Part shown: positions 34,066-43,232 of the stretch, piece after piece
Layout of the letters: every line of letters begins with the position of its first letter
How positions within the stretch are numbered: position 1 is the stretch's first letter
Assembly (NCBI GenBank): GCA_002368645.1
Contig: DFEE01000018.1
Span: 1-64,000, forward strand
Direction: 5' to 3'
Length of the DNA stretch: 64,000 nucleotides
From: Bacteroidales bacterium UBA3810
Lineage (GTDB): Bacteria; Bacteroidota; Bacteroidia; Bacteroidales; Paludibacteraceae
Translations under genes and position numbers: made by a program
The notes under the pieces: model-generated
The model's database searches: none
The model's input: only the letters and a program-made list of their open reading frames with translations
Told to the model about the DNA's origin: nothing

Positions 34066-35397
34066 ATGTGGATATATTTTTTGATGATACGGATAGCCGC
34101 CCTGTTCGGGCATCGCAAGGCGAGGTTGATTATTAAGGGACAGCGAGAGGTTGCCAAACAAACGGCAGCCCCCCTTATGTGGAGTGAGTCGCAGGCGCAG
34201 AGAGATGTGTATCCGTCGGGTGCAGAGAACAGCGAGAGACCAATTTGGTTTCATGCTGCATCGGTGGGGGAGTTTGAACAAGCCCGTCCTATCATTGAAA
34301 AACTGCGTCAGGAGCGTCCACACGAGAAGATTCTGCTAACCTTTTTCAGTCCTTCCGGCTACGAGTTGCGAAAGAACTACGGGCTGGTGGACAAGGTACT
34401 TTATCTGCCTTTTGCCACGCCTCGGCGTGTAAAGAAGTTCCTCGATGCAGTGCAACCGAAGATGGCAATCTTTGTCAAGTACGAGTTTTGGCCTGCTTAT
34501 CTCAAAGAAATCCATAAACGGGGCATACCGCTCTATAGCGTTAGTGCAATCTTCAGACCGAACCAACTATTCTTCAAACCATGGGGAAAGTGGTATCTGA
34601 GGTTATTGGGTAATTTTGACTGCATTTTTGTGCAGGACGAGGCCAGTAAGTCGTTATTAGAGAATGCTTTGGGTGTGTTGAATGGGAGTGACAAAAAATC
34701 AGGAGCGGCAAAGCCCGAGATTGTGGTGTCCGGTGATACGCGTTTTGATCGTGTTGTACGCATTGCTTCCGGCACGTCGTTTTTGTCGGGTGCTGAAACG
34801 CAAACCAATGCAGTCGCAAACCCGTTTCGCTTTGTAGAACAGTTCGTGGAAGGCTGTGAGAACGTTTTGATTGCCGGCAGCACATGGCCGCAAGATGAGG
34901 CGTTGTTGGCGCAATACGTAGCGGCGCGTCCGGATGTCAAGTTAGTGTTAGTGCCGCATGAGATAGATTCCAAACATCTGCACTATATATTTAACCTCTT
35001 TGAGGGGCGCATGATGTACTATAGTGAGACGCGAAACTATATGCCAACGGGTGTCCGTGTCTTGGTAATAGACACAATAGGAATGCTCTCCAGTATATAC
35101 CGTTACGGACATGTTGCCTATATAGGCGGAGGTTTCGGAGTGGGGATACATAATACCATAGAGGCTGCTGTTTACGGTATGCCGGTGATATTCGGTCCTC
35201 ATTATGAGCGGTTTAGGGAGGCAAAAGACTTAATACGTGTTGGCGCAGCGGCGAGTGTAAAGACCTATCCGCAATTGGAGACGGTATTGGATAATGCTTT
35301 TGCCCAGCATGAAGAAATGGGGAAGAAGGCTCTCGAGTATGTGGAGAGCGAATTAGGTGCCACGGAGAGAATTTATAATGCCATTATCGGGGCATGA
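34066..35397 (+). CDS. waaA: 3-deoxy-D-manno-octulosonic acid (Kdo) transferase
   Basis: GT30 glycosyltransferase that adds Kdo to lipid A at the inner membrane, 443 residues from this start. N-terminal membrane helix (MWIYFLMIRIAALF) followed by HRKARLIIKGQRE; the conserved PIWFHAASVGEFEQARPII segment and the C-terminal donor site YIGGGFGVGIHNTIEAAVYG and GPHYERFREAKDL are diagnostic. The frame is open upstream to a TTG at 33985, but a consensus promoter at 34015-34047 puts transcription start near 34051, so the ATG at 34066 is chosen (leader about 15 bases). Confidence 0.93.
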   Translation: MWIYFLMIRIAALFGHRKARLIIKGQREVAKQTAAPLMWSESQAQRDVYPSGAENSERPIWFHAASVGEFEQARPIIEKLRQERPHEKILLTFFSPSGYELRKNYGLVDKVLYLPFATPRRVKKFLDAVQPKMAIFVKYEFWPAYLKEIHKRGIPLYSVSAIFRPNQLFFKPWGKWYLRLLGNFDCIFVQDEASKSLLENALGVLNGSDKKSGAAKPEIVVSGDTRFDRVVRIASGTSFLSGAETQTNAVANPFRFVEQFVEGCENVLIAGSTWPQDEALLAQYVAARPDVKLVLVPHEIDSKHLHYIFNLFEGRMMYYSETRNYMPTGVRVLVIDTIGMLSSIYRYGHVAYIGGGFGVGIHNTIEAAVYGMPVIFGPHYERFREAKDLIRVGAAASVKTYPQLETVLDNAFAQHEEMGKKALEYVESELGATERIYNAIIGA

Positions 35398-35428
35398 AGC
35401 ATAAGCGATCTATGCTCGATGTATAACA

Positions 35429-35461
35429 GTGGTCCCGTAGTGGTCCCGTTGTGGTCCCGTT
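35429..35461. repeat. 11-bp tandem repeat, three units
   Basis: GTGGTCCCGTA followed by two GTGGTCCCGTT units in exact 11-base register, 32 bases after waaA. Confidence 0.8.
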
Positions 35462-35673
35462 ATATTTACGGCTCCGCCGTGTTAGTAACTGCGTGTTGGT
35501 GACTGCGTGTTGGTGTTCCGGATAATATCCGGCATAATGGACGAAGCGGCAGAGGCGGCATTCGATGCCGCGTAATAGAAGAAAAAACATATGTCGGGAT
35601 GGCACCCCGTAATAGATATAGACAGATGCAGAAAGTCGAAAGCAGAAAGTCGAAAGGAAAAATAGATAGGATT
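35462..35673. repeat. Repeat-rich spacer before hisS
   Basis: Contains GGCTCCGCCGTGTTAG, then 14-bp units GTGTTAGTAACTGC and GTGTTGGTGACTGC (35479-35506), and at about 35625-35655 two copies of GCAGAAAGTCGAAA. No promoter of the usual form was found. Confidence 0.6.
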
Positions 35674-36999
35674 ATGAATAAACCAAATATACCAAAAGGG
35701 ACAAGGGATTTCGGACCAATAGAGATGGTTCGACGCAATTACATTTTTGACACCATCAGAGATGTGTTTAAGAAGTACGGTTTTGAGCAGATAGAGACGC
35801 CGTCCATGGAGTTGATGAGCACTTTAATGGGCAAGTATGGCGAAGAAGGCGACAAGTTGCTTTTCCGTATTCAGAATAGCGGAGAGAAAGCTGCGGAGGC
35901 TCCGGAAAAAGGATTACGTTACGATTTGACAGTGCCTTTTGCGCGGTACGTGGTGCAGCATAGGGAGGAGATATCGTTTCCGTTCAAGCGTTTTCAAATC
36001 CAGCCGGTGTGGCGTGCAGACAGGCCTCAGAAGGGTCGTTACCGCGAGTTCTACCAGTGCGATGTAGATGTAATCGGGACGGAGTCGTTGCTCGCCGAGT
36101 TGGAGTTGATTCAGATTGTGGAAGAGGTGTATAAACGCTTTGGTATCCGGGTGTGCCTGCATATCAATAACCGCAAGATATTGGCCGGTATAGCTGAGTC
36201 AATCGGTGCGGCGGACAAGATGATAGATATCACCGTAGCCATCGATAAGTTGGACAAGATAGGGCTTGAGAAAGTGAATGAGGAATTGCTTGAACGTGGT
36301 TTAAGCGAAGATTCCGTACAGAAATTGCAGCCGATATTGAATCAAGAATCGGGAGGCACGAATCAGGACAAATTAGTTCGGTTGAAGGATTTTCTGGCAG
36401 GTAGCGAGATAGGTCTGAAGGGCGTAAAGGAGATGGAGCAGATATTCGAACTGATTGATGTAGCCGGGGTTCAACTGAATATAGAATTGGATTTGTGTCT
36501 GGCACGCGGACTGAACTATTACACGGGTGCGATTTTTGAAGTAAAAGCTCTTGATGTTCAGATGGGTAGTATCACCGGCGGCGGCAGGTATGATAACCTA
36601 ACGGGTATTTTCGGATTGCCGAATGTGAGCGGTGTCGGAATATCTTTCGGTGCAGATAGGATATATGATGTTTTGTCCGAGTTGGACCTTTATCCCTCAG
36701 AAGCCGAGGCGGGTACGCAATTGTTGTTTGTAACGTTCGGAGAGGCGGAGTTGCGTTATGCTCTACAATGGGCTAAGTCGTTAAGGGCTCAAGGCTTGCG
36801 TGTAGAGGTATATCCCGAGGCAGCGAAGATGAAGAAGCAGATGGGTTACGCCGATGCCAAGCATATTCCTTATGTCGCCATAGTAGGCAGTAACGAGATG
36901 TCCGAGAACAAAGTGATGCTCAAGAATATGACCTCGGGTGAGCAAAAGTTGTGCTCCTTGGCGGAGGTTGGTGACTGCGTGTTGGAAACTGCGTGTTAG
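35674..36999 (+). CDS. hisS: Histidyl-tRNA synthetase
   Basis: Class II aminoacyl-tRNA synthetase, 441 residues. Motif 1 around PKGTRDFGPIEMVRRNYIF, motif 2 FQIQPVWRADRPQKGRYREFYQCD, the histidine loop LARGLNYYTGAIFE and motif 3 VGISFGADRIYDV. The ATG at 35674 starts the standard N-terminus (MNKPNIPKGTRDF); upstream in-frame sequence is repeat. The last ten codons (VGDCVLETAC) and the TAG stop come from 14-bp tandem repeats that continue to 37048, so the C-terminal tail is repeat-derived. Confidence 0.95.
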   Translation: MNKPNIPKGTRDFGPIEMVRRNYIFDTIRDVFKKYGFEQIETPSMELMSTLMGKYGEEGDKLLFRIQNSGEKAAEAPEKGLRYDLTVPFARYVVQHREEISFPFKRFQIQPVWRADRPQKGRYREFYQCDVDVIGTESLLAELELIQIVEEVYKRFGIRVCLHINNRKILAGIAESIGAADKMIDITVAIDKLDKIGLEKVNEELLERGLSEDSVQKLQPILNQESGGTNQDKLVRLKDFLAGSEIGLKGVKEMEQIFELIDVAGVQLNIELDLCLARGLNYYTGAIFEVKALDVQMGSITGGGRYDNLTGIFGLPNVSGVGISFGADRIYDVLSELDLYPSEAEAGTQLLFVTFGEAELRYALQWAKSLRAQGLRVEVYPEAAKMKKQMGYADAKHIPYVAIVGSNEMSENKVMLKNMTSGEQKLCSLAEVGDCVLETAC

Positions 37000-37048
37000 T
37001 AACTTCGTGTTGATAAGTGAATGTTGGTGACTGCGTGTTGGGCAGTGA
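36965..37048. repeat. 14-bp tandem repeat, six units, entering the 3' end of hisS
   Basis: Units on the pattern GTGTTRGTRACTKC: GTGTTGGAAACTGC (36979), GTGTTAGTAACTTC (36993), GTGTTGATAAGTGA (37007), ATGTTGGTGACTGC (37021), GTGTTGGGCAGTGA (37035), preceded by a partial unit inside hisS. The hisS stop TAG lies in the unit at 36993. Confidence 0.85.
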
Positions 37049-37058
37049 ATGTTAATAT

Positions 37059-37454
37059 ATGAAGGTTTATAAATTTGAAGACTTGGTAGTATGGCAGTTG
37101 GCGAGAGATCTGGTAAAAGATATATACTCGTCGTTCAAAACATGTAGAGATTATGGTTTTAACGACCAAATTCAACGTGCTTCAGTCTCGGTTATGAACA
37201 ACATTGCAGAAGGTTTTGAGAGAGGGTATAATTCAATAGATAATAAGCTATTCTTGAATTTCTTAAACATTGCTTTAGGCTCTTGTGGCGAAGTAAGAAG
37301 TATGCTTTACGCAGCGGAAGATTTAGGGTACATGGATGATGAAACTGCAAAAATATTCCGAAATCGCTGCAAAAACCTTACTTTAAAACTAAATTCATTA
37401 ATGGAGACCCTCCGCAAACACGATACCCCAAACAACGCTATCAGCGCAAAGTAA
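37059..37454 (+). CDS. Four-helix bundle protein (23S rRNA intervening-sequence protein family)
   Basis: 131 residues of the S23/IVP four-helix bundle family: KFEDLVVWQLARDLVKDIY, QIQRASVSVMNNIAEGFERG, FLNFLNIALGSCGEVRSMLYAAEDLGY. Homologues were first found inside rRNA intervening sequences but are common as free-standing genes in Bacteroidota, as here with no rRNA nearby. Function unknown; proposed nucleic-acid binding. Such genes often look mobile, and this one is framed by tandem repeats upstream. Confidence 0.9.
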   Translation: MKVYKFEDLVVWQLARDLVKDIYSSFKTCRDYGFNDQIQRASVSVMNNIAEGFERGYNSIDNKLFLNFLNIALGSCGEVRSMLYAAEDLGYMDDETAKIFRNRCKNLTLKLNSLMETLRKHDTPNNAISAK

Positions 37455-37499
37455 TTAACACGATGGAGGTGTAACGAACTATACAAAAAAAAGGATAAT

Positions 37500-38033
37500 A
37501 TGAATACAGCAGAAGAATTTGACAGCGTCATCGCCAAGTGCCGGCGCATATATACGCTAAAGATGAAAGATTATGGTCCGTCGTGGCGGATTATGCGTCT
37601 AAAGACGGTAAATGACCAACTTTTCATCAAAGCCAAGCGTATTCGCGAAATCGAAATGACGGGTGTTAATATGGTCGGTGAGTCCATAGAGGACGCCTAT
37701 ATAGCGATTGTGAACTACTCGATTATCGGGCTTATCCAATTGCGCAAAGGTATAAGCGATACCACCGATATGAGTGCCGAAGAGGCAACTGAACTCTATG
37801 ACCAATATGCGAAAGAGGCTAAAGAATTGATGCTCCTGAAGAACCATGACTACGGTGAGGCATGGCGTGACATGGAGCCGGAGAGCCTGACGGACATTAT
37901 ATTGACCAAGATTAACCGCAATAAGAACATAACTGCCAATAATAACAAAACCCTCGCGAGCGAAGGTTGTGAAGGCAATTATTTCGACATGCTGAATTAT
38001 GCAGTATTTTACTTAATAAAAGCAAAATTATGA
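37500..38033 (+). CDS. DUF1599 domain-containing protein
   Basis: 177 residues with two copies of the DUF1599 repeat: MKDYGPSWRIMRLKTVNDQL (first) and LKNHDYGEAWRDMEPESLTD (second), each followed by a helix with AYIAIVNYSIIGLIQL or FDMLNYAVFYLI. The fold resembles a nucleotide-pyrophosphohydrolase-like helical bundle, but the activity is not established. It overlaps the DoxX gene by four bases (ATGA), an arrangement that is conserved in Bacteroidales. Confidence 0.92.
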   Translation: MNTAEEFDSVIAKCRRIYTLKMKDYGPSWRIMRLKTVNDQLFIKAKRIREIEMTGVNMVGESIEDAYIAIVNYSIIGLIQLRKGISDTTDMSAEEATELYDQYAKEAKELMLLKNHDYGEAWRDMEPESLTDIILTKINRNKNITANNNKTLASEGCEGNYFDMLNYAVFYLIKAKL

Positions 38034-39112
38034 AGAAAACATTAAATATTATATCGCATATCGCCCGAACTTTATTGGGTATAGTGTTCATTTTCTCGGG
38101 TGTTGTGAAGATGATCGATCCTCTTGGAACGACCTATAAGATAGAGGATTACCTGAAAGCATTCGGTGGTTTCTTTACGGAGTTTCTGCCATTGTCAGAG
38201 GCGGCGGCGATGTGTCTGATTGTCATTGAAGTGACTTTGGGCGTCTGCATGGTGCTACATGTCAAAACCAATTGGACGGCATGGCTGAGTTTTGCGTTCT
38301 ACTGCGTGATGACGCCTCTAACGCTCTATATTGCGCTGACTAATCCGGTAAGCGACTGCGGGTGTTTCGGGGATGCCGTGATTCTGACTAATTGGCAGAC
38401 ATTCTGGAAGAATATCATGCTGATGCTGTTGGTAGTCATTCTGCTGATTACCAAGAAATATACCCGTCCGATGTGGACATCACCGGTGGAGGCGGGGATT
38501 GCTATAATCAGTATCGGCTGCACTTTAGGCTTCATGTTCTGGACATTGAACCACCTGCCAATAAAGGATTTCAGGCCCTATAAGATAGGCAATAATATCC
38601 CCGAGTTGATGGAGTATCCGGAAGATGCGGAGCCCGACCAATATGCGATTACTTTTGTCTATCAGAAGGACGGTGAGGAGCAGGAGTTTACTTTAGAGAA
38701 CTACCCGAAGAACGATTCGAGTTGGACCTTTGTCAGGCAGAAATCCGAGCTTATCAAGAAGGGTTATGAGCCTCCTATTCATGATTTTGAGTTGATGAGC
38801 ATGGAGTATGAAGACATGACCTATGATATTTTGGAGAGTGAGGATATGGTAACGTTGGTGATTATGTATGACCTTGCCAAGACTGACCGCAAACATCTTG
38901 ATAAATTAGATGCAATAGATGAGCCGTGCTACTATGTGACCGGTTCCGGCGAGGCGGATATAGAGGCGTTCTGTCAGGAAACGGGTTTGGAGATGAGCCG
39001 CTTCTTGAGTTGCGATCCCGTGACGCTGAAGACCATCGTGCGCGCCAATCCCGGCGTGATAGTGCTCCAAAACGGCACAATAATAGATAAATATAATTTG
39101 AAGAACAGGTAA
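38030..39112 (+). CDS. BT_3928-type DoxX family membrane protein
   Basis: 360 residues. Four N-terminal helices with the DoxX/MauE pattern (FSGVVKMIDPLGTTYKIEDYL, then NPVSDCGCFGD between helices, whose CGC cysteines face the periplasm), then a periplasmic region from about 180 that looks thioredoxin-like (VTLVIMYDLAKTDRKHLDKL, ending PGVIVLQNGTIIDKYNL) but has no CxxC. A role in periplasmic redox or electron transfer is suggested by the fold only. Coupled to the DUF1599 gene by ATGA overlap; the C10 peptidase starts 3 bases later. Confidence 0.85.
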   Translation: MKKTLNIISHIARTLLGIVFIFSGVVKMIDPLGTTYKIEDYLKAFGGFFTEFLPLSEAAAMCLIVIEVTLGVCMVLHVKTNWTAWLSFAFYCVMTPLTLYIALTNPVSDCGCFGDAVILTNWQTFWKNIMLMLLVVILLITKKYTRPMWTSPVEAGIAIISIGCTLGFMFWTLNHLPIKDFRPYKIGNNIPELMEYPEDAEPDQYAITFVYQKDGEEQEFTLENYPKNDSSWTFVRQKSELIKKGYEPPIHDFELMSMEYEDMTYDILESEDMVTLVIMYDLAKTDRKHLDKLDAIDEPCYYVTGSGEADIEAFCQETGLEMSRFLSCDPVTLKTIVRANPGVIVLQNGTIIDKYNLKNR

Positions 39113-39115
39113 TTT

Positions 39116-41161
39116 ATGAAACGAAAAATCATTACTCTTGTCTTGGTGAGTCTGGTACTATGTGCGCAGGCAGGAGTTCGCCATACGACTTATCGAGTGG
39201 ATCAAACGATAACAAAGCTCAATAGTACGGAGCCTGCTTTTTATGTGATACATCCGGTAGAACGGGACGGTTTCATGCTGATTAGCGGCGATGACCGCAC
39301 AGAAGAAGTGCTGTTCTATGCCGATGAGGGTGATTACGCCACAGCGATGCTCAATCCGTCCTTTAAGTGGTTTATGGGTTATCTGCAGGAGCGTGTGTCC
39401 GCGGTCAATGACAGCAATGTGTTAAGGCGTGCTACTTCGGCAGCCGTGACACCGATTGAGCCTCTTCTCGACCGTGAAGGTATTCGCTGGGATCAAGATG
39501 CGCCCTTTAACCTGTTATGCCCCACAGATCCGAAGGATAATACACGCAGTTACATAGGCTGTGTGGCTACCGCGGCAGCACAGATTTTGCGCTATTGGAA
39601 GCACCCCGCTAAAACCAATGGCGGTATAGAAACCTATGGTTGGGAACGAGATGCAGCAGCCGGTGAAAGTAGCGGCGGCAGTTGGTGGAGTAGTTGGTTT
39701 AATCGCGATCATGAGTATGTCGAGATGATAAGCCTCAATTATGATACTATCGCTCCTTACAATTGGGACCTGATGCGTCCTTCCTATCTCGATTCTTATT
39801 CCGAAGCGGAGGGAAATGAGGTGGCGCGTCTGATGTACCATGTTGCTGTAGCGGCACATATGGATTTCGGCGGCGATGAAACCGGTGGCAGCGGTGCCCT
39901 GTTAGACACAATGGGAATCGGATTGGAGAAGCACTTCGGTTACCACTATACGACTTACTGGACCAAGATGGGGCAATACTATAACGATTACTACCGGCAG
40001 AGTGGATACGCCGCTACCGAGGATGAAGGTCCGTCTATTGCCCGATTTACCGAAGCTTTTAATGCGGATCTGGAAGCCGGAAAGCCTATTTTGATGGCGG
40101 GCTATGATATATCCGAAGGTTTGGAAAACGCTTCCGGTCATGCTTTTGTGGTAGATGGTCGTGACAGTGAAGGCAATTTCCACTTCAATTTCGGCTGGTC
40201 GGGTGTGGGCAACGGTTATTCGCCGCTTGATGTCATCAGCACGACGATGGGTGCCTCTTATGGTGAGACCGGTAATTTTGAGTTTGGCAATTATATAGAT
40301 GCCATTATCGGTTTGGCACCCAATGAGATAGATACGGTTCATGTGACGCAAGTCAAGGTCAATCCGACCAGTATGACGCTCCGTTTAGGCGAGCGTAGTC
40401 CGCTGAGTGTCGTAGTGTATCCGGCAAACGCAACGGTCAAGTCCTGCACATATACCAGCAATAATGAGGCCGTGGCTATCGTGACCAATAGCGGTATGGT
40501 GCGTGCTGTAGCTCCCGGCGAAACGGAGATTATCGTTACTTCTCGCGATAGGGGCGAGTGGGCGCTCTGTCATGTTACGGTACTGAATGAGGCATTGCCT
40601 TTCGTTGGCTGTGACGACTATAGTTACACCTTTACTTACGATTTAAAACCTGTAGCGGGTGCCAATACTTTTGGGGATTATGATTGGACCGTTTCTCTCC
40701 AGAAAGGTCGTTTCTCATGGGACAGTTCAGGAGGATTAGGTTTCCAGATAGGTTCCAGTTCTACAGCTGCACAACGTGCTTCCTTTATCACAGAGAATAC
40801 CACCGATTGTCTTGTCCGTGCGGTGACGGTCAATTCGGCGAAGAACTACTCCGGCGATGGCCAATTAGCCGTTTATATCGGCGATGAGCAGATTGGAGAA
40901 ACGATAGCGTTGACAGGTGTCAGCACCGATTATACCTTTGTCAATACAGAAGGTCTGCGCGGTGCAGTCGAGATAAGGTTTACCAATACCGCGAAAGCTA
41001 TGTATATCAAGTCTATACAGGTGAAATATGACTCTCCGACAGGGCTTGACGAACTTAATGGCAAGGTTGTTCCGTCTGCCGTAAAGGTGCTTCAAAACGG
41101 ACATATCCTGGTTATGCGTAACGGCAAAATATACAATATGCAAGGTCAAACAATCAAATAA
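39116..41161 (+). CDS. Secreted C10 (streptopain-like) cysteine peptidase with Ig-like domain
   Basis: 681 residues: signal peptide (1-19), propeptide-like N-terminal domain (20-110, HPVERDGFMLISGDDR), C10 catalytic domain with nucleophile Cys149 in SYIGCVATAAAQILRYW and His342 in SGHAFVVDGRD, followed by NFGWSGVGNGY. A bacterial Ig-like (BIG2) domain covers about 404-492 (VKVNPTSMTLRLG, ending WALCHVTV), then a beta-rich domain, and a short tail VLQNGHILVMRNGKIYNMQGQTIK-like that resembles the C-terminal sorting strands of type IX-secreted proteins. Relatives are SpeB, interpain and prtT. It is located oddly, between house-keeping genes just before tpiA. Confidence 0.88.
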   Translation: MKRKIITLVLVSLVLCAQAGVRHTTYRVDQTITKLNSTEPAFYVIHPVERDGFMLISGDDRTEEVLFYADEGDYATAMLNPSFKWFMGYLQERVSAVNDSNVLRRATSAAVTPIEPLLDREGIRWDQDAPFNLLCPTDPKDNTRSYIGCVATAAAQILRYWKHPAKTNGGIETYGWERDAAAGESSGGSWWSSWFNRDHEYVEMISLNYDTIAPYNWDLMRPSYLDSYSEAEGNEVARLMYHVAVAAHMDFGGDETGGSGALLDTMGIGLEKHFGYHYTTYWTKMGQYYNDYYRQSGYAATEDEGPSIARFTEAFNADLEAGKPILMAGYDISEGLENASGHAFVVDGRDSEGNFHFNFGWSGVGNGYSPLDVISTTMGASYGETGNFEFGNYIDAIIGLAPNEIDTVHVTQVKVNPTSMTLRLGERSPLSVVVYPANATVKSCTYTSNNEAVAIVTNSGMVRAVAPGETEIIVTSRDRGEWALCHVTVLNEALPFVGCDDYSYTFTYDLKPVAGANTFGDYDWTVSLQKGRFSWDSSGGLGFQIGSSSTAAQRASFITENTTDCLVRAVTVNSAKNYSGDGQLAVYIGDEQIGETIALTGVSTDYTFVNTEGLRGAVEIRFTNTAKAMYIKSIQVKYDSPTGLDELNGKVVPSAVKVLQNGHILVMRNGKIYNMQGQTIK

Positions 41162-41170
41162 TATATAGTT

Positions 41171-41920
41171 ATGAGAACAAAAATGGTCGCAGGTAACTGG
41201 AAAATGAACAAGAACCTGCAAGAAGGTGTAGCATTGGCTACTGAGTTAAAAGAAGCAGTTAAGAACCCCTCATGCGCAGTGGTTATCGGAACTCCGTTTA
41301 TCCACTTGGCATCGGTTGCGGAATTGCTCAAAGGTTCGCCAATCAAGGTAGCAGCCGAGAACTGCGCCGACAAAGAGAAGGGTGCTTATACCGGTGAGGT
41401 AAGTGCAGAGATGGTTCGCTCTACCGGTGCAGAGTACTGCATATTAGGTCACAGCGAGCGCCGTGCTTATTACCACGAGGATGCCGCTATACTGAAAGAG
41501 AAAGTGCTTTTGGCATTGGCCAACGGCTTGAAAGTGATTTTCTGCATCGGTGAGGTGAAAGAGGAGCGCGAAGCCGGCAAACAGAACGAAGTAGTCAAAG
41601 AGCAATTAGAAGGTTCCGTCTTCAACCTGACAGCCGAGCAGTGGGCTAATATTACCCTCGCATATGAGCCGGTATGGGCAATCGGTACCGGTCTGACAGC
41701 TACGCCTCAGCAAGCACAAGAGATGCACGCTTATATCCGCAGTTTGGTAGCCAAGCAATATGGTGAGCAAGTGGCAGACGACACGACCATCCTTTATGGT
41801 GGCTCCTGCAACGAGAAGAACGCAGCTGAGCTCTTTGCTAATCCCGACGTGGACGGAGGTCTCATCGGCGGTGCTTCATTGGTAGCCGAGAAGTTCATGG
41901 CCATTATCAATGCCCGCTAA
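41171..41920 (+). CDS. tpiA: Triosephosphate isomerase
   Basis: Glycolytic isomerase of 249 residues. N-terminal VAGNWKMNK with catalytic Lys, the HSERR segment (His in LGHSERRAYYHE), catalytic Glu in LAYEPVWAIGTG, and phosphate loops ILYGGSCNEKNA and DVDGGLIGGASL. It follows the C10 peptidase gene by 9 bases and is followed by the carbonic anhydrase gene at 3 bases. Confidence 0.97.
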   Translation: MRTKMVAGNWKMNKNLQEGVALATELKEAVKNPSCAVVIGTPFIHLASVAELLKGSPIKVAAENCADKEKGAYTGEVSAEMVRSTGAEYCILGHSERRAYYHEDAAILKEKVLLALANGLKVIFCIGEVKEEREAGKQNEVVKEQLEGSVFNLTAEQWANITLAYEPVWAIGTGLTATPQQAQEMHAYIRSLVAKQYGEQVADDTTILYGGSCNEKNAAELFANPDVDGGLIGGASLVAEKFMAIINAR

Positions 41921-41923
41921 TCT

Positions 41924-42451
41924 ATGGCGCTGATAAAGACCATCAATCGCAACGGAGAAATCCTGACGCCTTGCATCGCAGATGATGTGTTTATGGCAGA
42001 TAATGCCACCATCGTCGGCGATGTGACCGTCGGGGAGGGTAGCTCCTTGTGGTTCAACTCCGTACTGAGGGGCGATGTAAATACCATCACAATAGGTAAG
42101 CACTGCAATATCCAAGACGGTGCCGTGTTGCATACCCTCTATCAGAAATCAACCATCACCCTCGGTGACTATGTATCCGTAGGACATAATGTGACCATTC
42201 ACGGAGCCGATGTAGATGATTATGCTTTGATAGGAATGGGTTCGACCTTATTGGATGGTGCTCATGTGGGGCAAGGTGCTATCGTTGCGGCGGGGGCACT
42301 CGTGCTCAAAAATACAGAGATTGGTGCCTACGAGTTATGGGGCGGTGTGCCGGCTAAGTTTATCAAGAAGATAGAACCAGCCCAAACGCAGGAGATGAAC
42401 GAAAAAATCGCCCACAACTATGCGATGTACGCCAGTTGGTACAAAGAGTGA
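41924..42451 (+). CDS. Gamma-class carbonic anhydrase family protein
   Basis: 175-residue left-handed beta-helix protein with hexapeptide repeats (DNATIVGDVTVGEGSSLWFNSVLRGD). Zinc-ligand histidines are in GAVLHT, VGHNVTIHGADV (two His). Related to YrdA/PaaY. Carbonic anhydrase activity is assumed from the conserved ligands. Tight spacing to tpiA suggests one transcript. Confidence 0.92.
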   Translation: MALIKTINRNGEILTPCIADDVFMADNATIVGDVTVGEGSSLWFNSVLRGDVNTITIGKHCNIQDGAVLHTLYQKSTITLGDYVSVGHNVTIHGADVDDYALIGMGSTLLDGAHVGQGAIVAAGALVLKNTEIGAYELWGGVPAKFIKKIEPAQTQEMNEKIAHNYAMYASWYKE

Positions 42452-42516
42452 TTCTGTCACGTGTCACGTTAAAACGTTAAATAGTTAAAATGGTCGCTAC
42501 GCGACGTTAAATTGTT

Positions 42517-43221
42517 ATGTTTAAGCGAATATTACTCAAACTATCCGGTGAGTCCCTTATGGGACATCAAGGGTACGGGATAGACCCTGAGCGTCTGAAT
42601 GATTATGCCAAGCAGATTTCCGCGCTGAGCGACCAAGGTGTCGAGATAGCTATCGTTATCGGCGGAGGCAATATCTTCCGAGGCCTGAGTGGCGCACAAA
42701 AAGGTTTTGACCGTGTCAAAGGTGACCAAATGGGAATGCTCGCCACCGTCATCAACTCTCTTGCCCTCGCTTCTGCTTTGGAGGCACTGCATAAAAAAGT
42801 GCGTGTGATGACTTCCGTGAGGATGGAGCCTGTCGGTGATTTTTATAGCCCCGATAGAGCGAAACGTCTGCTTGGCAAAGGCAATATCGTCATTGTCGCC
42901 GGCGGAACAGGTAATCCGTTCTTCACAACTGATACGGCTTCTGCCCTACGAGCAATAGAACTGAACTGCGATATTATGTTCAAAGGAACCCGTGTGGATG
43001 GTATCTATACCGACAATCCTGAGACCAATCCCGCCGCCACCAAGTTCGACAGCATAACCTATGATGAAATACTGAGTCGGGGACTCAAGATAATGGACCT
43101 GACCGCCATCGTGATGTGTAAGGAAAATAAGATGCCGATATATGTCTTCAATATGGACATCGTCGGCAATCTCCAGAAAGTTATCAATGGCGAAAATATA
43201 GGAACGATTGTTAACCCCTAA
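42517..43221 (+). CDS. pyrH: UMP kinase
   Basis: Phosphorylates UMP to UDP; hexameric amino-acid-kinase fold, 234 residues. N-terminal RILLKLSGESLMG, phosphate loop VIGGGNIFRG, GNPFFTTDTASALRAIE and the DGIYTDNPETNPAATKFD segment are diagnostic. The 65 bases before it contain a short repeat (GTCACGTGTCACG) and an inverted repeat GTCGC-TAC-GCGAC-like sequence. Next gene frr, 11 bases on: the widespread pyrH-frr pair. Confidence 0.97.
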   Translation: MFKRILLKLSGESLMGHQGYGIDPERLNDYAKQISALSDQGVEIAIVIGGGNIFRGLSGAQKGFDRVKGDQMGMLATVINSLALASALEALHKKVRVMTSVRMEPVGDFYSPDRAKRLLGKGNIVIVAGGTGNPFFTTDTASALRAIELNCDIMFKGTRVDGIYTDNPETNPAATKFDSITYDEILSRGLKIMDLTAIVMCKENKMPIYVFNMDIVGNLQKVINGENIGTIVNP

Positions 43222-43232
43222 TATCTACTATT

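Noticed and set aside
33831..34157. Minus-strand open frame of 108 codons upstream of waaA
   Set aside because: It covers the inverted repeat, the waaA promoter and the beginning of waaA; composition is not protein-like.
37059..37454. rRNA intervening sequence
   Set aside because: The S23-type protein is free-standing; no 23S rRNA sequence lies around it.
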